A stretch of 64,000 bases of DNA. Origin: Erigeron canadensis. Lineage: Eukaryota > Streptophyta > Magnoliopsida > Asterales > Asteraceae. Made by a program: the position numbers and the translations under genes. Under the pieces are notes generated by a model that saw only the letters and a program-made list of their open reading frames with translations, searched no databases and was not told the origin of the DNA. Below, in pieces: positions 1 through 11,725 of this stretch; the first letter of the stretch is position 1; each line of letters begins with the position of its first letter. The DNA is taken from NCBI RefSeq assembly GCF_010389155.1, contig NC_057763.1, positions 41,894,645 to 41,958,644 of the forward strand, read 5' to 3'.

Positions 1-25
1 TTTAAATATAAAAGTCTTCTTGCAG

Positions 26-141
26 ATGTTTGGTCTCATCCTGACAACACTTTCTATGACGTGATGGTGCGTAGGACCAACGGTACTCCTTGTAGGGGTT
101 ACGACTACCACGATCCATATTCCATGGGTAGGGGTCACTAA
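26..141 (+). CDS. 3'-terminal exon of an unrecognised gene
   Basis: A polypyrimidine stretch and TGCAG at 21-25 form a splice acceptor. The exon opens with the last two bases of a split codon and reads about 38 residues (starting VWSHPDNTFYDVMVRR, ending DPYSMGRGH) to TAA at 139-141. The peptide is polar and rich in Asp, Arg and Tyr, with no membrane segment. The open frame fits the acceptor and is non-repetitive, so this is very likely a true last exon whose upstream exons lie outside the window. I do not recognise the family. The 3' UTR probably occupies the next few hundred bases. Confidence 0.6.
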
Positions 142-1117
142 CCCATTTGGTGTAGCCAGGTTAGTTGTTTCTGATGTTAGTTAGTTTCACTGGAAAAATA
201 TTCGATCTATGTACTCACACTTGAATGAGCTTATGTTGTTTGTATGTGCCTGATGATTTCTATTTCCAATTAAACTTGATTAGTAGGAGTGAGTGGTACA
301 AGCATTCCATTCGACTTCATAATATAAGAAGTTGCTTGTGTTTTCCTGCATTTTGGTGTCATCTTGTTTACGTGTGCTAACTTAATATTCTTAACGTTTC
401 CAGTATATAGTGGTGCTGTCTCGGAACAAATTAGCGCGATGCAGGGAACCGGACTATCTGCCTGTGAATAGCAACTTTTGAAATCTCAGTATTGTAGTTT
501 GTTATTATTTCTGGTAGTCTTTTGGATGGTTACTAGAGTTGGTTTCGGTTTTTAAATGCTTCATGATGTATGTTACTTTGCTCAAGTTAATATTTTTGGA
601 ATGGCAAGTGTTTTAAATCTTCGCTCTTAAGGTTTGAAGGGTAGCAAAATGAATCCAGTTTTCTTTGGTTTTTCCAAGCTTTAGCCTTGAACAACATTTT
701 TTAGGTATTATATATTTTGCTTTCCGGGATTTGATGTCAAAAGAAGTTACTAAAATAACAATGGGTTTCGATTTTGGTTATCTACATTTATTGGTTTGGT
801 AGTGATGGGCTAGATGAGCGAAGCCCAAGCCCAAACTTTAAAGGTTGAATCATGTATGCCCGATGTACCGGAGCAAGTCGTACACCCACCATTTTTTGTT
901 GTATGACAGTAATGACACTAGATATGTTTTACCGTATTCTTTTTGAAACAGAAAATTATAATTTTCTAACCATTTTTATGTTTTACTATGTTAATATCAT
1001 ACTGTACGTTTACAACAAATATATGTACGGATCACCTCTTGTGCATACGGTAAAGATGAATATGTGCATCCAAAAGGATTGTTCACATATAGTTTAGAAG
1101 AAACTGGTATATCTGTA

Positions 1118-1325
1118 GAAATGAGTTGCAACTGAAATCTATTCATGGTTTGTCTAAACCATGCATAGTTGGACACAAATAAGGACATGCTACAGCACGG
1201 GTTAATCAGATTATTATTTGAACAGGTCTGGTGGTGGTTGGGCCAAACAAATAATCCAGTGCAACAAAATTCAATATCGAAACTTTTCATAAATACTTTA
1301 TCAGAGTATTCCAATGTTCATCTGT
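1118..1325. repeat. Dispersed repeat, copy 1
   Basis: This stretch of about 200 bp is clearly similar to 3803-4070 in the same orientation. Shared blocks include GAAATCTATTCATGGTTT and ATTATTATTTGAACAGGTCT, ending near the word CCAATGTTCA. The copies differ by substitutions and small indels, so the duplication is not recent. No terminal inverted repeats were found, and the class is unknown. Confidence 0.65.
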
Positions 1326-1619
1326 ATATTTAAACGTGATAAATTTTAATTTTTTTGTCTTTTGGTTAAACGTGAACTCCATAGCCCATAGTGCTTTGCT
1401 TTTATGTTTGCAGGTACACTTCCATAGTCTTGCACTTCCATTCTCGTAAAGTCGTTTGGTGAAATCCATATTGACATTGTTACCATTCTTTCTATCAAAC
1501 AATTGTGGGAAGTCTTCCCGAATCCGTTTCTTAACTTCCTTTCCATTATACCAAACACCGCTAAGGGTCATTAAATTAACAAAATTAATTACTTGTTGAA
1601 CAAGATTCTCAAATGACAA
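1287..1619 (-). CDS. Isolated 110-codon open frame, function unknown
   Basis: This uninterrupted frame reads 110 residues from ATG at 1619. It is rich in Lys, Phe and Trp (for example RLWKCTCKHKSKALWAMEF). It overlaps the dispersed repeat at its 3' end and has no obvious partner exons or signal peptide. The length is longer than expected by chance in such AT-rich DNA, and the composition looks protein-like. It could be a remnant of a transposon gene, a captured fragment, or a real small gene. No function is assigned. Confidence 0.25.
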   Translation of the reverse strand: MSFENLVQQVINFVNLMTLSGVWYNGKEVKKRIREDFPQLFDRKNGNNVNMDFTKRLYENGSARLWKCTCKHKSKALWAMEFTFNQKTKKLKFITFKYTDEHWNTLIKYL

Positions 1620-2308
1620 AATTTAAATTGTTAGAAAATGAGCATCGCAGTTACGGTTTAACATAAACTTTTTGTTGTGTTAATTTTAATTTGTTTGGAA
1701 AAACCATCTACACTAATATTTATTTATGTCATTGGCATCCATTATTGATACTAGAATGCATGACCTGTGAGTTGATGGGTGACCCCAATGGCCAATACGA
1801 TTAGACTAAAATCTCATTGATGACTCTTGTGTTACTTGTGATGGCGTACTCTCGTGTGTCACTTGTGCTTGAGTAAACTTTACTTATTCAAATCGTTCTT
1901 ACCTAAGTATTGGTTTCAGGTTTAACTAGAGAATAACAGCAAATAGTGAACTGTGGTCAATTCAGGTTGGGAGGAGATTCCCTCAAGTTGGCTGGCCCTT
2001 GACTTCAATCCAACGGACAAAATATTTTCAACTTGATCAATCAAGTTGGAAACAACTTGAGAGAATACCTTCCCATTTAGGTTATATGGTTTGACCGTTT
2101 AAGAAAAAAACGAAAAAGAAATGTAATAACAATTCCATACAACCCACTAAATACTCATAATTAAGGTGTTCGGGTATTAACTCAGTTGAACCCATCACCA
2201 AGGCAAAACAATTAAACCACTTCAATATTTACCCAATAGCTGAACTTGGGAAACCCGAACATAAACCGCCTAAATACATGAGGCTTCCAAAGAGAGATGA
2301 TTGATGAT

Positions 2309-3369
2309 CTATGAAGTCGAAGGTCCACCTTCATTAACAACTGCTTCTTTCACCTTCCAATCGGGGAAGTGACTTCTGATCCAGTCCCTTGCTTCTTGTC
2401 TTCCATTGGCCGAGTGAAAATAGATCACAACTTCCCTGCACAAAACTTTCATTGGTTGCATGACTAAATAAATTTGTAGGTGTAGAATTTCTATGTATTT
2501 TCGAAAGTGTTGATCAGGTTTATTTTGTTTAGAAATGATCCAAGACCTTTTGTATTCTTAGATTAAAATAGAAATATATACATACATATTTGGGGGTTAA
2601 CTCATAATGGACACATTAAAAAAATTAAAGTAATGGATGCTTACCCGGTATAATTGCGTATAGAGCTCTTTTTGAGCTCCATTTCACTATAAGAGTACTT
2701 ATGAAACCTCGCTTGCAGGAAATTGTAGATCTGCATCACATGACCTAAATTTGGATTAGTAACAAAACAACTCGAAAGTAAGGTTTTCTCTACAATTTCA
2801 CATTAATTGTAAATGGATTAGTAACAAAAATGCTTAAAAGTAATGGTTTCTTTACACTTACCATTTCGCCCTTCGTGTTTGAAGATCCTCTAACCTTAAC
2901 ATAATGAATCACTAGCTCATGCTTGCCTTCTAAAACGCGGTGCGCATTCCTGTTGAAAAATGATTTCAACTATCATGAACAAGTAATATACAAGGTGGTG
3001 ATTACTACATGCAACTTAAATAATGCATTCAATCTTAATTACTAAACTTACCCTGCATATAACTCAACGGTAACCTCCAAAGCACCAAGCCAATGCTCAG
3101 TTTGTAATAGGCGCTGCAAAGAGTTATAAATTATCAACTAAAAAAAACTATAAAACAATAACACACAAAAAAATCATGAACTGAACATACCTCACCAGCA
3201 GCATCGTCATGTAATATTATCTCAACTACACAACTAATTGTGTAGTTGCGATCTCGACGATGAACGAATGAAATGTCAACTATCTCTCCATAGGTTTCAA
3301 ACTTTGATCTCCTGTGAAGATTCATAACTTTTTAATACAGCTTCTAATCATATTTGATATACAAGTCAA

Positions 3370-3400
<31 letters not shown>

Positions 3401-4853
3401 AATCAAAGAAAATTAATTAGACCAGTTAAACTTTAATCGACAATCTCTATATTGCAGTTTTGCCCCAATACCATTAGTTGAAGGCCAAAGTATTTAACGG
3501 CTTAACTATCTAAAAGACCGTTGTGGTACACTTTTTTCTAGTTTATATACTTGTGGTGTCAATTCAGTAGCATTTTCGTCTTATTGTAAAGATAGCAAAT
3601 TGAGTAGAGCGGTAAATTCGGTCACAACTCGATCTTTGGTACAGGTAGAAATGGAGTCACGTTGACCTTGGGTTACATTATTAAAAAGATATACAAATAA
3701 TTAATGTTTGACACATGATTAAATAACTACATTATTATAACAAATGATATATTACTTATAAGATAAAATTATTTAAAAGGTTCACCAATCCAAATCATCC
3801 AGTGGAAATGAGTTAGAAACTGAAATCTATTCATGGTTTTATCTAAACCATGAATATTGGACCCAAATCAGGACAGGCTAAATCACGGGTTAACCAGATT
3901 ATTATTTGAACAGGTCTGGTGGTTGTCACGGGTTAACCAGATTATTATTTGAACAGGTCTAGTGGTTGTCAGGTTATACGGATAATTAGTGTAACCAAAT
4001 TGAAATGCTAATATCTAAAACTTTTCATACGTAATTTGCACTTTTTTCAGAGCAGCCCAATGTTCAAGCTTCATGTTAAAGCTTTGAACGAAAACCGTTT
4101 TATCAAATTTTTACGTCAATGCAAAAAAAGTAAAAAGAAAAAGAAAAACAATTGGTATCAAATATTTGCCAAACACCAATATATATATATATATAGCATA
4201 GCAAGCTTTTTTCCCAATGAATAAAAAACTTAAGTAAAAGCTCTTTTCATTTGTAAAAAGCTTTCATAACAATCATCTATTGGGGATGCTTAAGTAAAGA
4301 GCAGCAATCAATCCAAAAACTTATATGAATTACCTATTTTAAGTCATTATGGACCCTACACCCGTTTAGTTATGTCCCATTCATTTATGGCAGCTTTCAG
4401 GTACCATCATCACAAAAGGATATCCAACAGAGCGAGCAGAACACACACCAATATACATATGGGCACGTGAAAACTAACTTGCTTAGAAAAACTCACAGTT
4501 CTTCTTCTGTTACGAACAGGGGTAGCCGGCTTATAAGATAACGTGTTAGCTGCAACATCAACAAATAAAGCTATTAAGAAACTGAGGGTGATTTCCAACA
4601 TATGACAGAGGGTGGAGAAAATATATACTGCCTGAGTTGGAGTTGAAGTTGAAGCTGATTGTCCTTGCAACTTCTGTACTTTTGGAGACGACTTCTCTGG
4701 CAAGTTCTGTATTTTTGAAGATGGTTATAATATGAATTAAATTGGGTAATCACACACAAACAAAGATTATCAACAATATTCGATATATCCCACTGTACTT
4801 CATACCTTCTTACGCTTGCGAGTGTAAACAAGCTGACTGTGACTTGTATCCAT
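2309..4853 (-). CDS. RRM-like protein, 220 residues, 8 exons
   Basis: Exons in transcript order: 4806-4853, 4629-4706, 4497-4549, 3191-3311, 3052-3113, 2862-2949, 2645-2730, 2309-2435. All junctions are GT-AG and the phases join without a stop. The ATG at 4853 has an in-frame TGA six bases upstream, which fixes the start. Residues 1-42 are basic, then Ser/Thr/Gln-rich. Residues about 43-120 look like an RNA-recognition motif: an RNP2-like strand (YLISRLP), then helix EEELRSKFETYGEI and a strand that lacks the aromatic RNP1 residues. The C-terminal 100 residues (ending GGPSTS) match no domain I know. It may bind RNA, but the missing RNP1 aromatics make this uncertain. A 30-base G run lies in the third intron. 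Confidence 0.75.
3370..3399 (+). repeat. Uninterrupted run of 30 G
   Basis: A homopolymer of 30 consecutive G lies in the intron between exons 3 and 4 of the RRM-like gene. Such a run can form G-quadruplexes on the plus strand. Its exact length may be a sequencing or assembly artefact. Confidence 0.9.
3803..4070. repeat. Dispersed repeat, copy 2, with internal 43-bp tandem duplication
   Basis: This is the second copy of the repeat at 1118-1325, inside an intron of the RRM-like gene. It contains a 43-bp unit repeated twice in tandem (3884-3926 and 3927-3969), differing by one base, starting CACGGGTTAACCAG. Copy 1 has only one such unit, so the tandem duplication arose after the copies separated. 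Confidence 0.7.
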
Positions 4854-5857
4854 GTTTCAGCAAACTGACCAGATACCAAGAACACTCTATAATATGGATA
4901 AATATAAAAACTATGATAGTTCCATGCCATCCCCCTTTTCAATATCTTTAGAGTTAACATTAAACTCAAACCTCAGTAGAAAAATCAACGAAATGTTATT
5001 CTTCCTAGGGTATGTATAAAGAAAGATTAAATATTGAGTTCACATATATCCAACGCTATATAATTGGCAATTTATGATTTTCCTTTAAACAGTTTTATCA
5101 TTAAAAAAGAAAAAAGGATCAAATACAACTTTAAGCCTAGCAACCGTGAGGCACAAACTAAATGGCCACGCACAGAACCTGACAACAGCTATTGACTCGA
5201 CCAAATGCCTAAATGACATACCCATAACTCGACCAAAGCATATCAAACATTTAAATGGTTCAGAACAATTGGCACATACATACTTAGACCTGTAAAAAAA
5301 ATAAAAAGAAACCCATAATTATAACAGAAGGCTACTTATTCTATATGCTCCTTGTAGTGAAAGGAAAACATACACCCATACATAAATCCCTTAAGAGCAG
5401 GGTATGAGAGATATATTTTATATAGAACAAGTTACCAAATTAAACGCAAAACATAGGTAGGATATTCAAGAATCATGGCATGATGTAAGAGCAAGCATGT
5501 GCACATACAACTTATAAGACTAATGGGGTCATATTGCATTATCTACACAGATGCATAAACTAAGCGGCAACCGAAATATTAACCTCAATGATATTCAATA
5601 ACTTTATTTATTTATAAAAGGTTCGATAGAGGTCTAAGGTCTAACACCTAAAAGAAAACAGTCTATTAGTTACCTTCACACTTTTACCAAACTTTCGGTC
5701 ACCTTTTGAACTCATCAACTTAGTACGTTTGATTTAAACAGTCGCATCTGCAACCTATAATGAGACTTGTTTACCTCTGCGTGTGTGCCTAGTCAACGTC
5801 CATGTAAGCAACAATATTCTATATTTAATTATCTTCATCATCATCCACGTACATCCA

Positions 5858-6241
5858 CACTACAAATCATATTGTATTTGTTCACACTTTTAGGTGAGTG
5901 TGAACAAATTAAAAATTTTGTCACGCTTTTTAATGTGTAGAAATATATTGAATTAAAAGTATGTGGAAATTTCTTCACACTAAAAAGTGTGTAGAAATAA
6001 AAGTTCACACTTTTTAGTGTGGACTTTCATAATTATTTTGTCACACCCTATTTGTCCACGGTAACTAAAAAATTTATGGTGAACAAATGAGGCGTGACAA
6101 AATAATTATGAAATTTTTAATGTGTAAAAATTTTCATCACTTTTAATTCAATATATTTCTACACACTAAAAAGTGTGACAAAATTTTTAATTTGTTTACA
6201 CTAACCTAAAAATATGAATAAATGTAATATTGTTTGTAGTG
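5858..6241. mobile_element. CACTA-type foldback MITE
   Basis: The termini are CACTACAAA at 5858 and TTTGTAGTG ending at 6241. The inverted repeats extend about 70 bp inward with high similarity, and the interior also holds inverted AAAAAGTGTG words. The CACTA start is typical of the CACTA (CMC/EnSpm) superfamily. The flanking 3-bp words (CCA and TCA) match only partly, so the target duplication is imperfect. No coding capacity. Confidence 0.75.
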
Positions 6242-6684
6242 TCACATGTGTCACTATTCTTGTATTTTGAAACTTTCTTTAACTTTTTTTGGTATTGCTT
6301 GCCCAAGTAATGGGATTAAATGGATTTCCAATCCATACTTCTCTATTTTTTTTTTCTGAAAGGCATATCTGTTCTAATCCTAAACTACTCCAAATAATAC
6401 AAAACTCCCCATGCCAAGGATTGAATACCTCAAGAGTCAAGAGCCTTTACGAAATCAACTAACCCCACATTGGCATTTTTAATCCATATTGATCCTTCTA
6501 CAGAACTCCATCGCCACTAAATGACCCATATATACAGCAACCCGTAAGTTTTTATGTTTTATTTATATTTTAGATAAAAAGTTTCTTTCAAAACAAATTA
6601 CTCATTTCTAACATACTTCACATTCGTAAAACGTACAGTTTTTATCATTAACATTAATTGGTGTGGTAATTCTCTATCTTTATA

Positions 6685-6982
6685 TTAAGAGATAAGTATC
6701 TTGTAATGTAACAAACTTTAAACGAATGTCTATAGTAGGAAATAACTAAATTTGTGTGTATTGTATGTAAACAACTCGAAATTAATGTTTATTGTATGTA
6801 AGAAAATGTATTCAACCAATTAAAATCAGACAAGTGGCATCTCTATATGGTTGCCACGTATGTTTTCCTACATACAATAAACATTTTTTAAAGATATTTA
6901 CATACAATACACAAAACTTTAGTTATTTCCTACTATAGATATTCGTTCAAAGTTTGTTACATTTCAGGATACTTATCCCTTA
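6685..6982. mobile_element. Foldback MITE of about 300 bp
   Basis: The two halves are inverted copies of each other over about 120 bp. The left arm begins TAAGAGATAAGTATC, and the right arm read in reverse begins TAAGGGATAAGTATC. The central spacer is about 60 bp and there is no open frame. The superfamily is uncertain; a TA target duplication is possible. Confidence 0.7.
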
Positions 6983-8711
6983 TATTAACTATACAAAACA
7001 CTACAATTAAACCAACTTTCTGCAATTAATTAAAAACATATATACACATATTTAACATCAGATCATTAAGATATTCAATTCATTCAATTTATATATTAAC
7101 TTGATTATTGTCCCGCGTATTAAGATAGTTTTATACTTACATATGTATATATATGAAAAACACAATTTTCTTAAGTTTTTATTAACAAATTTAAATGTTC
7201 AATTTCACTCTATTAACATTTGCCTTCGACCTTGATAGTTTCATAAACACTTATTGTGTTGCTCATTAAGTCTTACCAATTCAACAAATTATTCAATGTC
7301 AAAAGTCATTGATTATCCATGTCATCACAAATAGTTCGATGTCATTTAGATATCCATGTCATATCATCAAAAATATTATACATGACACATATTTTAGACT
7401 GTGCCAAGGCATACAACCTTTTAACTCGAGTTACAAGATTGCCAACACTAAGCCAATAATCATTTCAGAATCTTGTCTTATTTTCATTCTCAATTGTTAT
7501 TTAATGACATCTTAAGGGGGCCAACATTGGAGTGTGCCTCGGATAATGAGGAACATATATTTGTCCATATACTATTACGATTTGCTTTACACGGGAACGC
7601 AAACTCAGAAGCATGGATCACATGGATGATTTTAACCCCAAAGGCATCCAAATTTTGAACCACATGTTATATCCATTTGTACATCAATGCTAAATTAAGA
7701 GCATCCAGACCACCAAAACCTAAACCACCCACTTTTTTGCCTAACAATCACCTTCCATTCGATCCATTACATTTCATTTTCCAAGTTTGGTCCCTCCCCC
7801 CTCCCTTACCCCTTCCACCTTAAAAAAAATGGTTGTGACCTTTATCAATCGACGAAATAAAGAATAATAATATATTCTAAATACCCCAAGGAATTTTTTT
7901 CATAAATTGTCGAGTTATAATCCACCATAGGCAAAGCATTTGTATTAAGTTTAAATTTTATTCTTGCAAAATTTATGAAATATAACCATAAATGGAACCC
8001 TCACTCCAACTTTGGTACAATGTAAATTTTAAAGGGCATATTTAAAATTTTGTTCGTAAAAAGATACTAATAATTAAAGAATACATACAAACGACCTTTT
8101 TGTTTTGGAAGTACAACGATGGTGTTAGAAACATTAGTTTAAGATAAACTTCTCTATTGGTAGAGTAAAAATCTTGAGTTGTTTTAATTTTTAATAGAAT
8201 AGAAAAAATAAGAGGTTGGAAAAAAGATTTTTTCCTTGTTTTGGTAAATGTACAGTACATTGATAATATAGGTGTATGTAAAAATATTATGATTTTTTCA
8301 AATTCTTTTATAATATTAATCACAGTAGTCATGTGGAAAAGATATGTACATGCTAAATTATATATCATTAATTTTGATAATTTATTTTCTTTTATTGAAT
8401 AGAGCACAACTTCTCCGTCACACATGCTCTAAAATTGCAGATCGATGTTAAAGGTTGACGTTTCCAAAGTCGGCACTAACCTGAGCTAAACCCGACCTTC
8501 TTAACACCGTTGTTGATAATTTGATTAAACTTGGCGTTATATATAAACTGTGTGTGTGTATATATATATATATACATATATTGTAAATACAGGGTGTTAC
8601 GACATTGTTAATATTAATTTTACTTTATTATGATTTAAAATATAGCTTACTATTTTATTAATAAAGAAGTAATCTATTTATTTTAAATGAAGCATATCTA
8701 AAATATTTCAA

Positions 8712-8990
8712 TTAAAATATGACACCGTGTTTTAGTTCTACGACATGATGATGGCGATCATCATTGACGCCCAAGGGTTTTTGCAACTCAAAAACGCAAC
8801 GATTACGTTCGGGATCATAAATGGCGACCCCAATCCCACCAAAAGACATTTTAGCATTCATCACTGTCTCATCACTTATCGAACATTTAAAATAAAGCAT
8901 AAATAGCTTATGTCGACCATCTTCATTATTCAATTGATTAAATTCTTCACCGCTTATTCTTCTCCAAAGATGCATCAAACAGCTCATCAT
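8712..8990 (-). pseudogene. Truncated RNase-H-like fragment, RBR E3 ligase type
   Basis: The frame encodes 92 residues. It has the plant RNase-H-like start seen in some RBR (Ariadne-type) E3 ligases: LYFKCSISDE, then FGGIGVAIYDPE, then ELQKPLG and VVELKHG. True RNases H have Asp in place of Lys in LYF(D/K); the Lys form occurs in the inactive domain fused to these ligases. The frame stops just after the first Glu motif, and no RING or IBR exons are visible nearby in either direction. I read it as a truncated copy; the family match is from memory of motifs. Confidence 0.45.
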
Positions 8991-9103
8991 GCGCGGTTTG
9001 TATTTATTTGGGTTTCTTTTGACTGCTTTACGACTACTTCTTCGTGAGTCATTACCAGCCAGCAGTAAATATATTGTTTTTACCTAATTATTATTACTCG
9101 ATT

Positions 9104-9104
<1 letters not shown>

Positions 9105-9172
<68 letters not shown>
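9105..9172. repeat. (ATT)n microsatellite
   Basis: More than 20 uninterrupted ATT units. It generates an artificial poly-leucine frame on the plus strand. Confidence 0.95.
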
Positions 9173-9174
<2 letters not shown>

Positions 9175-9963
9175 TAAATGGACTCAAACCCAGGCCACCC
9201 CCAATATTTATATATGTCGATCAGCTAAACTCAATGTATGGCTATAACTTTTGTTTTCGAACTATGGCCCAACATATCTCGGCCCACAATTCGACAATAT
9301 ATATATAGTCACGTACGGTGATTTCAAAACCCTATATATATTTGTTAATTGAATATATAGTAAGTAAATTTATTATATTTAGTAATATTATATATATTAA
9401 ATAATTGTAACGAATTACTTGTAATGTTTCCTTAATTAATGTCGGTTGATAAGTCAGGCAGAAACAATTGTACGTTAAAGAATTTCAATAATTAATTTGT
9501 ATAAATAAATAGAGGATATATGTACGTGATGCCATGTATTAGCCATATATCCATCCCAAAAACGAAAATATATCTCTTGCATATATGTGTTTAATAAATA
9601 AAAAGGGTATTCGGCCAATATATAGTGTCTTGTGCTACTTTTCGTTTCCGTTCGACCAGAGGTCAGAGGAGCTAGCTAGGTTCTTTTGCTAGCTACTTTG
9701 CTAGCGGTTGAATCAATATATATATATATATATAGGTACGTAAAAGGTTTACTACGTACGATGGAAGAAGCTAGCTAGCTAGGAGGGCAAATGTCACCGG
9801 CCATGTGAATTAGTTTTCTACAAAAAGTCTGCGCGCATCAAACTATTTTATCACATCAGACGATAATAATAAACAAATCCTAAGGCCGGGTGAAGTCATG
9901 ATTCCACACGGGCTTCCGTACGTAAACAGCTTGTATTAGTTGGCTCTGACAATAAAATGAAAG

Positions 9964-11013
9964 GAAATTTTTTTTGAAACGGACATATTTCAAGGGTGTT
10001 TTGTCAAACAAGTTTTCGAAAAAAAAATTATAAAACCAGTGAATCTGGTTTTTGAAATACTGGATTCACTTTTTGACCTCGATTCAAAAAAGCAACTTTG
10101 AATCCGGTATTTCAAATACCGGATTCAGACATCTGTCAGTGTGATGTGACTGGTACACAGGAGCTACAGTGGTCCTTCGCACAAATTTCGAAACCGGGTT
10201 TTCAAAAACCGGTTTCAAAACTAGTTTATATAGGATTTTAGACCTCAGTTGTACTATGGATAATCAAAGTGAAAGGTGCATACTGAGATTGAAACAAGAT
10301 GGAGGTAGTTGTCAAAAAGATGAAGGAGTGTGTAGAAAGGTGCATACTGAGATTTATGGTTTGATATTCATCAAGTCGTGACTTTTTGAAGAGAGGAGCC
10401 TCATCCTCACTAGATATTGAAGGCTGCACAACGGTGGTGGTAGGATCGCGCGTGAAACAAATAGCAATACCTCATTTTCGATTTCAACAGTTTCGTCATC
10501 ATCTTGGGGAAGGTGGATAAAAAGCTTAATGTCTTGACAAGAGAATCCCACGTGTTAAAAACGCTTATACGAGTATTTGTTTTATTTGTGCGCCATTCAA
10601 AAGTGTGGGGCATCTCCATCTAATCCTCTTACATCTACTTTTGTTTACTATATTTATATAATATATAATGGGATGTTGAGTAACTATTGTATATGTCGTA
10701 ATCAAATTGCTGGCTGCGTTTGTTTTCCTCACCTCGAACCCGGTATTGGAAAAACCGGATTCTCAGTGATATGTCGTAATCAACATGCATGTTTCACTGT
10801 TGGTCTGAAAAAGCTTGCACGTCGTTCGAAACCGGTAATGCTAATACCAAGTTCAAATACCTCTTTCTGGAACCGGTAATGGAAATACCAGGTTCCGGTC
10901 AAAATTTTGAAACCGGTATTTCAAATACCGGTTTACCCGTTTGTACAATTTTTTTTTTCGAAAACTTGTTTGACAAAACACCCTTAAAATACGCGCGTTT
11001 TAAAAAAAATTTC
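9964..11013. mobile_element. MULE-like element with seven palindromic repeats
   Basis: Terminal inverted repeats of about 60 bp share AAGGGTGTTTTGTCAAACAA followed by GTTTTCG and an A run. The flanks TAAAATGAAAG (9953-9963) and TAAAATCAAGG (11014-11024) agree at 9 of 11 bases, in the size range of Mutator target duplications. Inside are seven copies of an imperfect palindrome whose core is CCGGTATTTCAAATACCGG, near 10041, 10099, 10190, 10735, 10825, 10869 and 10910. Two are perfect: 14-bp arms at 10099-10127 and 12-bp arms at 10910-10934, each around a single C. Short frames near 10238-10619 on the minus strand show no transposase signature. Confidence 0.65.
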
Positions 11014-11065
11014 TAAAATCAAGGCGCTGCTAATTAAGGAAAGAGGTAGGCGCTGCATCATGCTT

Positions 11066-11332
11066 ATTTTGGTATAGCTTTGAATTGTGGGTATGGTCGT
11101 ATGGTTAACTAAATATATTGCAGGTATAGGTCTCTGGCTGTTTCCATACGGATGAGCATAATCGACCGGAGTTCCAACTTAAACGTTATGACTACTTTGG
11201 CAACGGTGAAAATCTGATGTATCTTCATCATATATATGCTTTTATATAGACTATAGCTGTTTATTATAATTTCCCCCCCTCTCATTCTAATTCAATGTAA
11301 ATATCGATAATCTGACGAAACTGCAATGCGTT
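11066..11332 (+). pseudogene. Orphan copy of thioesterase exon 3 with flanking introns
   Basis: This 267-bp segment is nearly identical to 15661-15928 of the first acyl-CoA thioesterase gene. It includes the end of intron 2, exon 3 and the start of intron 3. The exon equivalent (11124-11205) keeps the 82-base length and both splice sites. Its second codon has changed from GAG to TAG, so it could not be translated in that frame. No other thioesterase exons are visible beside it. The copy begins about 40 bp from the right end of the MULE-like element. Confidence 0.85.
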
Positions 11333-11725
11333 AACTTATAAAACTTAATTTTTAGAGATCAACACAACTTGGCTTATAAATGTCAAACAATTGCGTTAAT
11401 ATCCTTAAAATATTTCACGATTTATTAATTTTAAATCAGTCTTCAATAACTATAAGCAAAGAATTTCTTCAACTTTCACTGAAAGAAATCTTGTATTATA
11501 GCTTCTTTAACTATGTATGATATTACACAAACATGATGGGTTCACTAAGATTAAATTGTATGCATGAAATAATTAGTTGGCAACAACAAAACGAGGAACA
11601 TTTCAAGTAGAAAAGTAGGTGTAGAACATACTATTTCCAACCCCTTGGCAGATCATCATCGTAGTACGCAACAAGCAGCTTAATTAATTTCTTGCTCAGC
11701 CTTTGTCAATTTAATCTCAGCAGCC

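Larger units (their letters stand above)
142..2308. other. Spacer between two genes
   Basis: This spacer holds the probable 3' UTR of the gene ending at 141, one copy of a dispersed repeat at about 1118-1325, and an isolated minus-strand open frame at 1287-1619. I see no other gene. The final part should contain the 3' UTR of the minus-strand RRM-like gene. Confidence 0.6.
4854..11725. other. Repeat-rich intergenic region
   Basis: No intact gene is visible in this 6.9-kb spacer. It holds two foldback MITEs, an RNase-H-like fragment, an (ATT)n tract, a MULE-like element and a decayed thioesterase exon, each listed separately. The stretches 4854-5850, 7000-8700 and 9200-9960 are AT-rich with nothing I can name. 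Confidence 0.6.

Noticed and set aside
4410..4969. Two overlapping minus-strand frames of 97 and 131 codons
   Set aside because: They are unspliced read-through of exons 1-3 of the RRM-like gene and its introns.
9044..9247. Plus-strand frame with a long poly-leucine run
   Set aside because: It is a translation of the (ATT)n microsatellite, not a gene.
10041..10934. Regularly repeated palindromes as a possible CRISPR array
   Set aside because: Spacing is irregular, repeats are imperfect, the host is a plant nuclear genome, and TIRs define a transposon.
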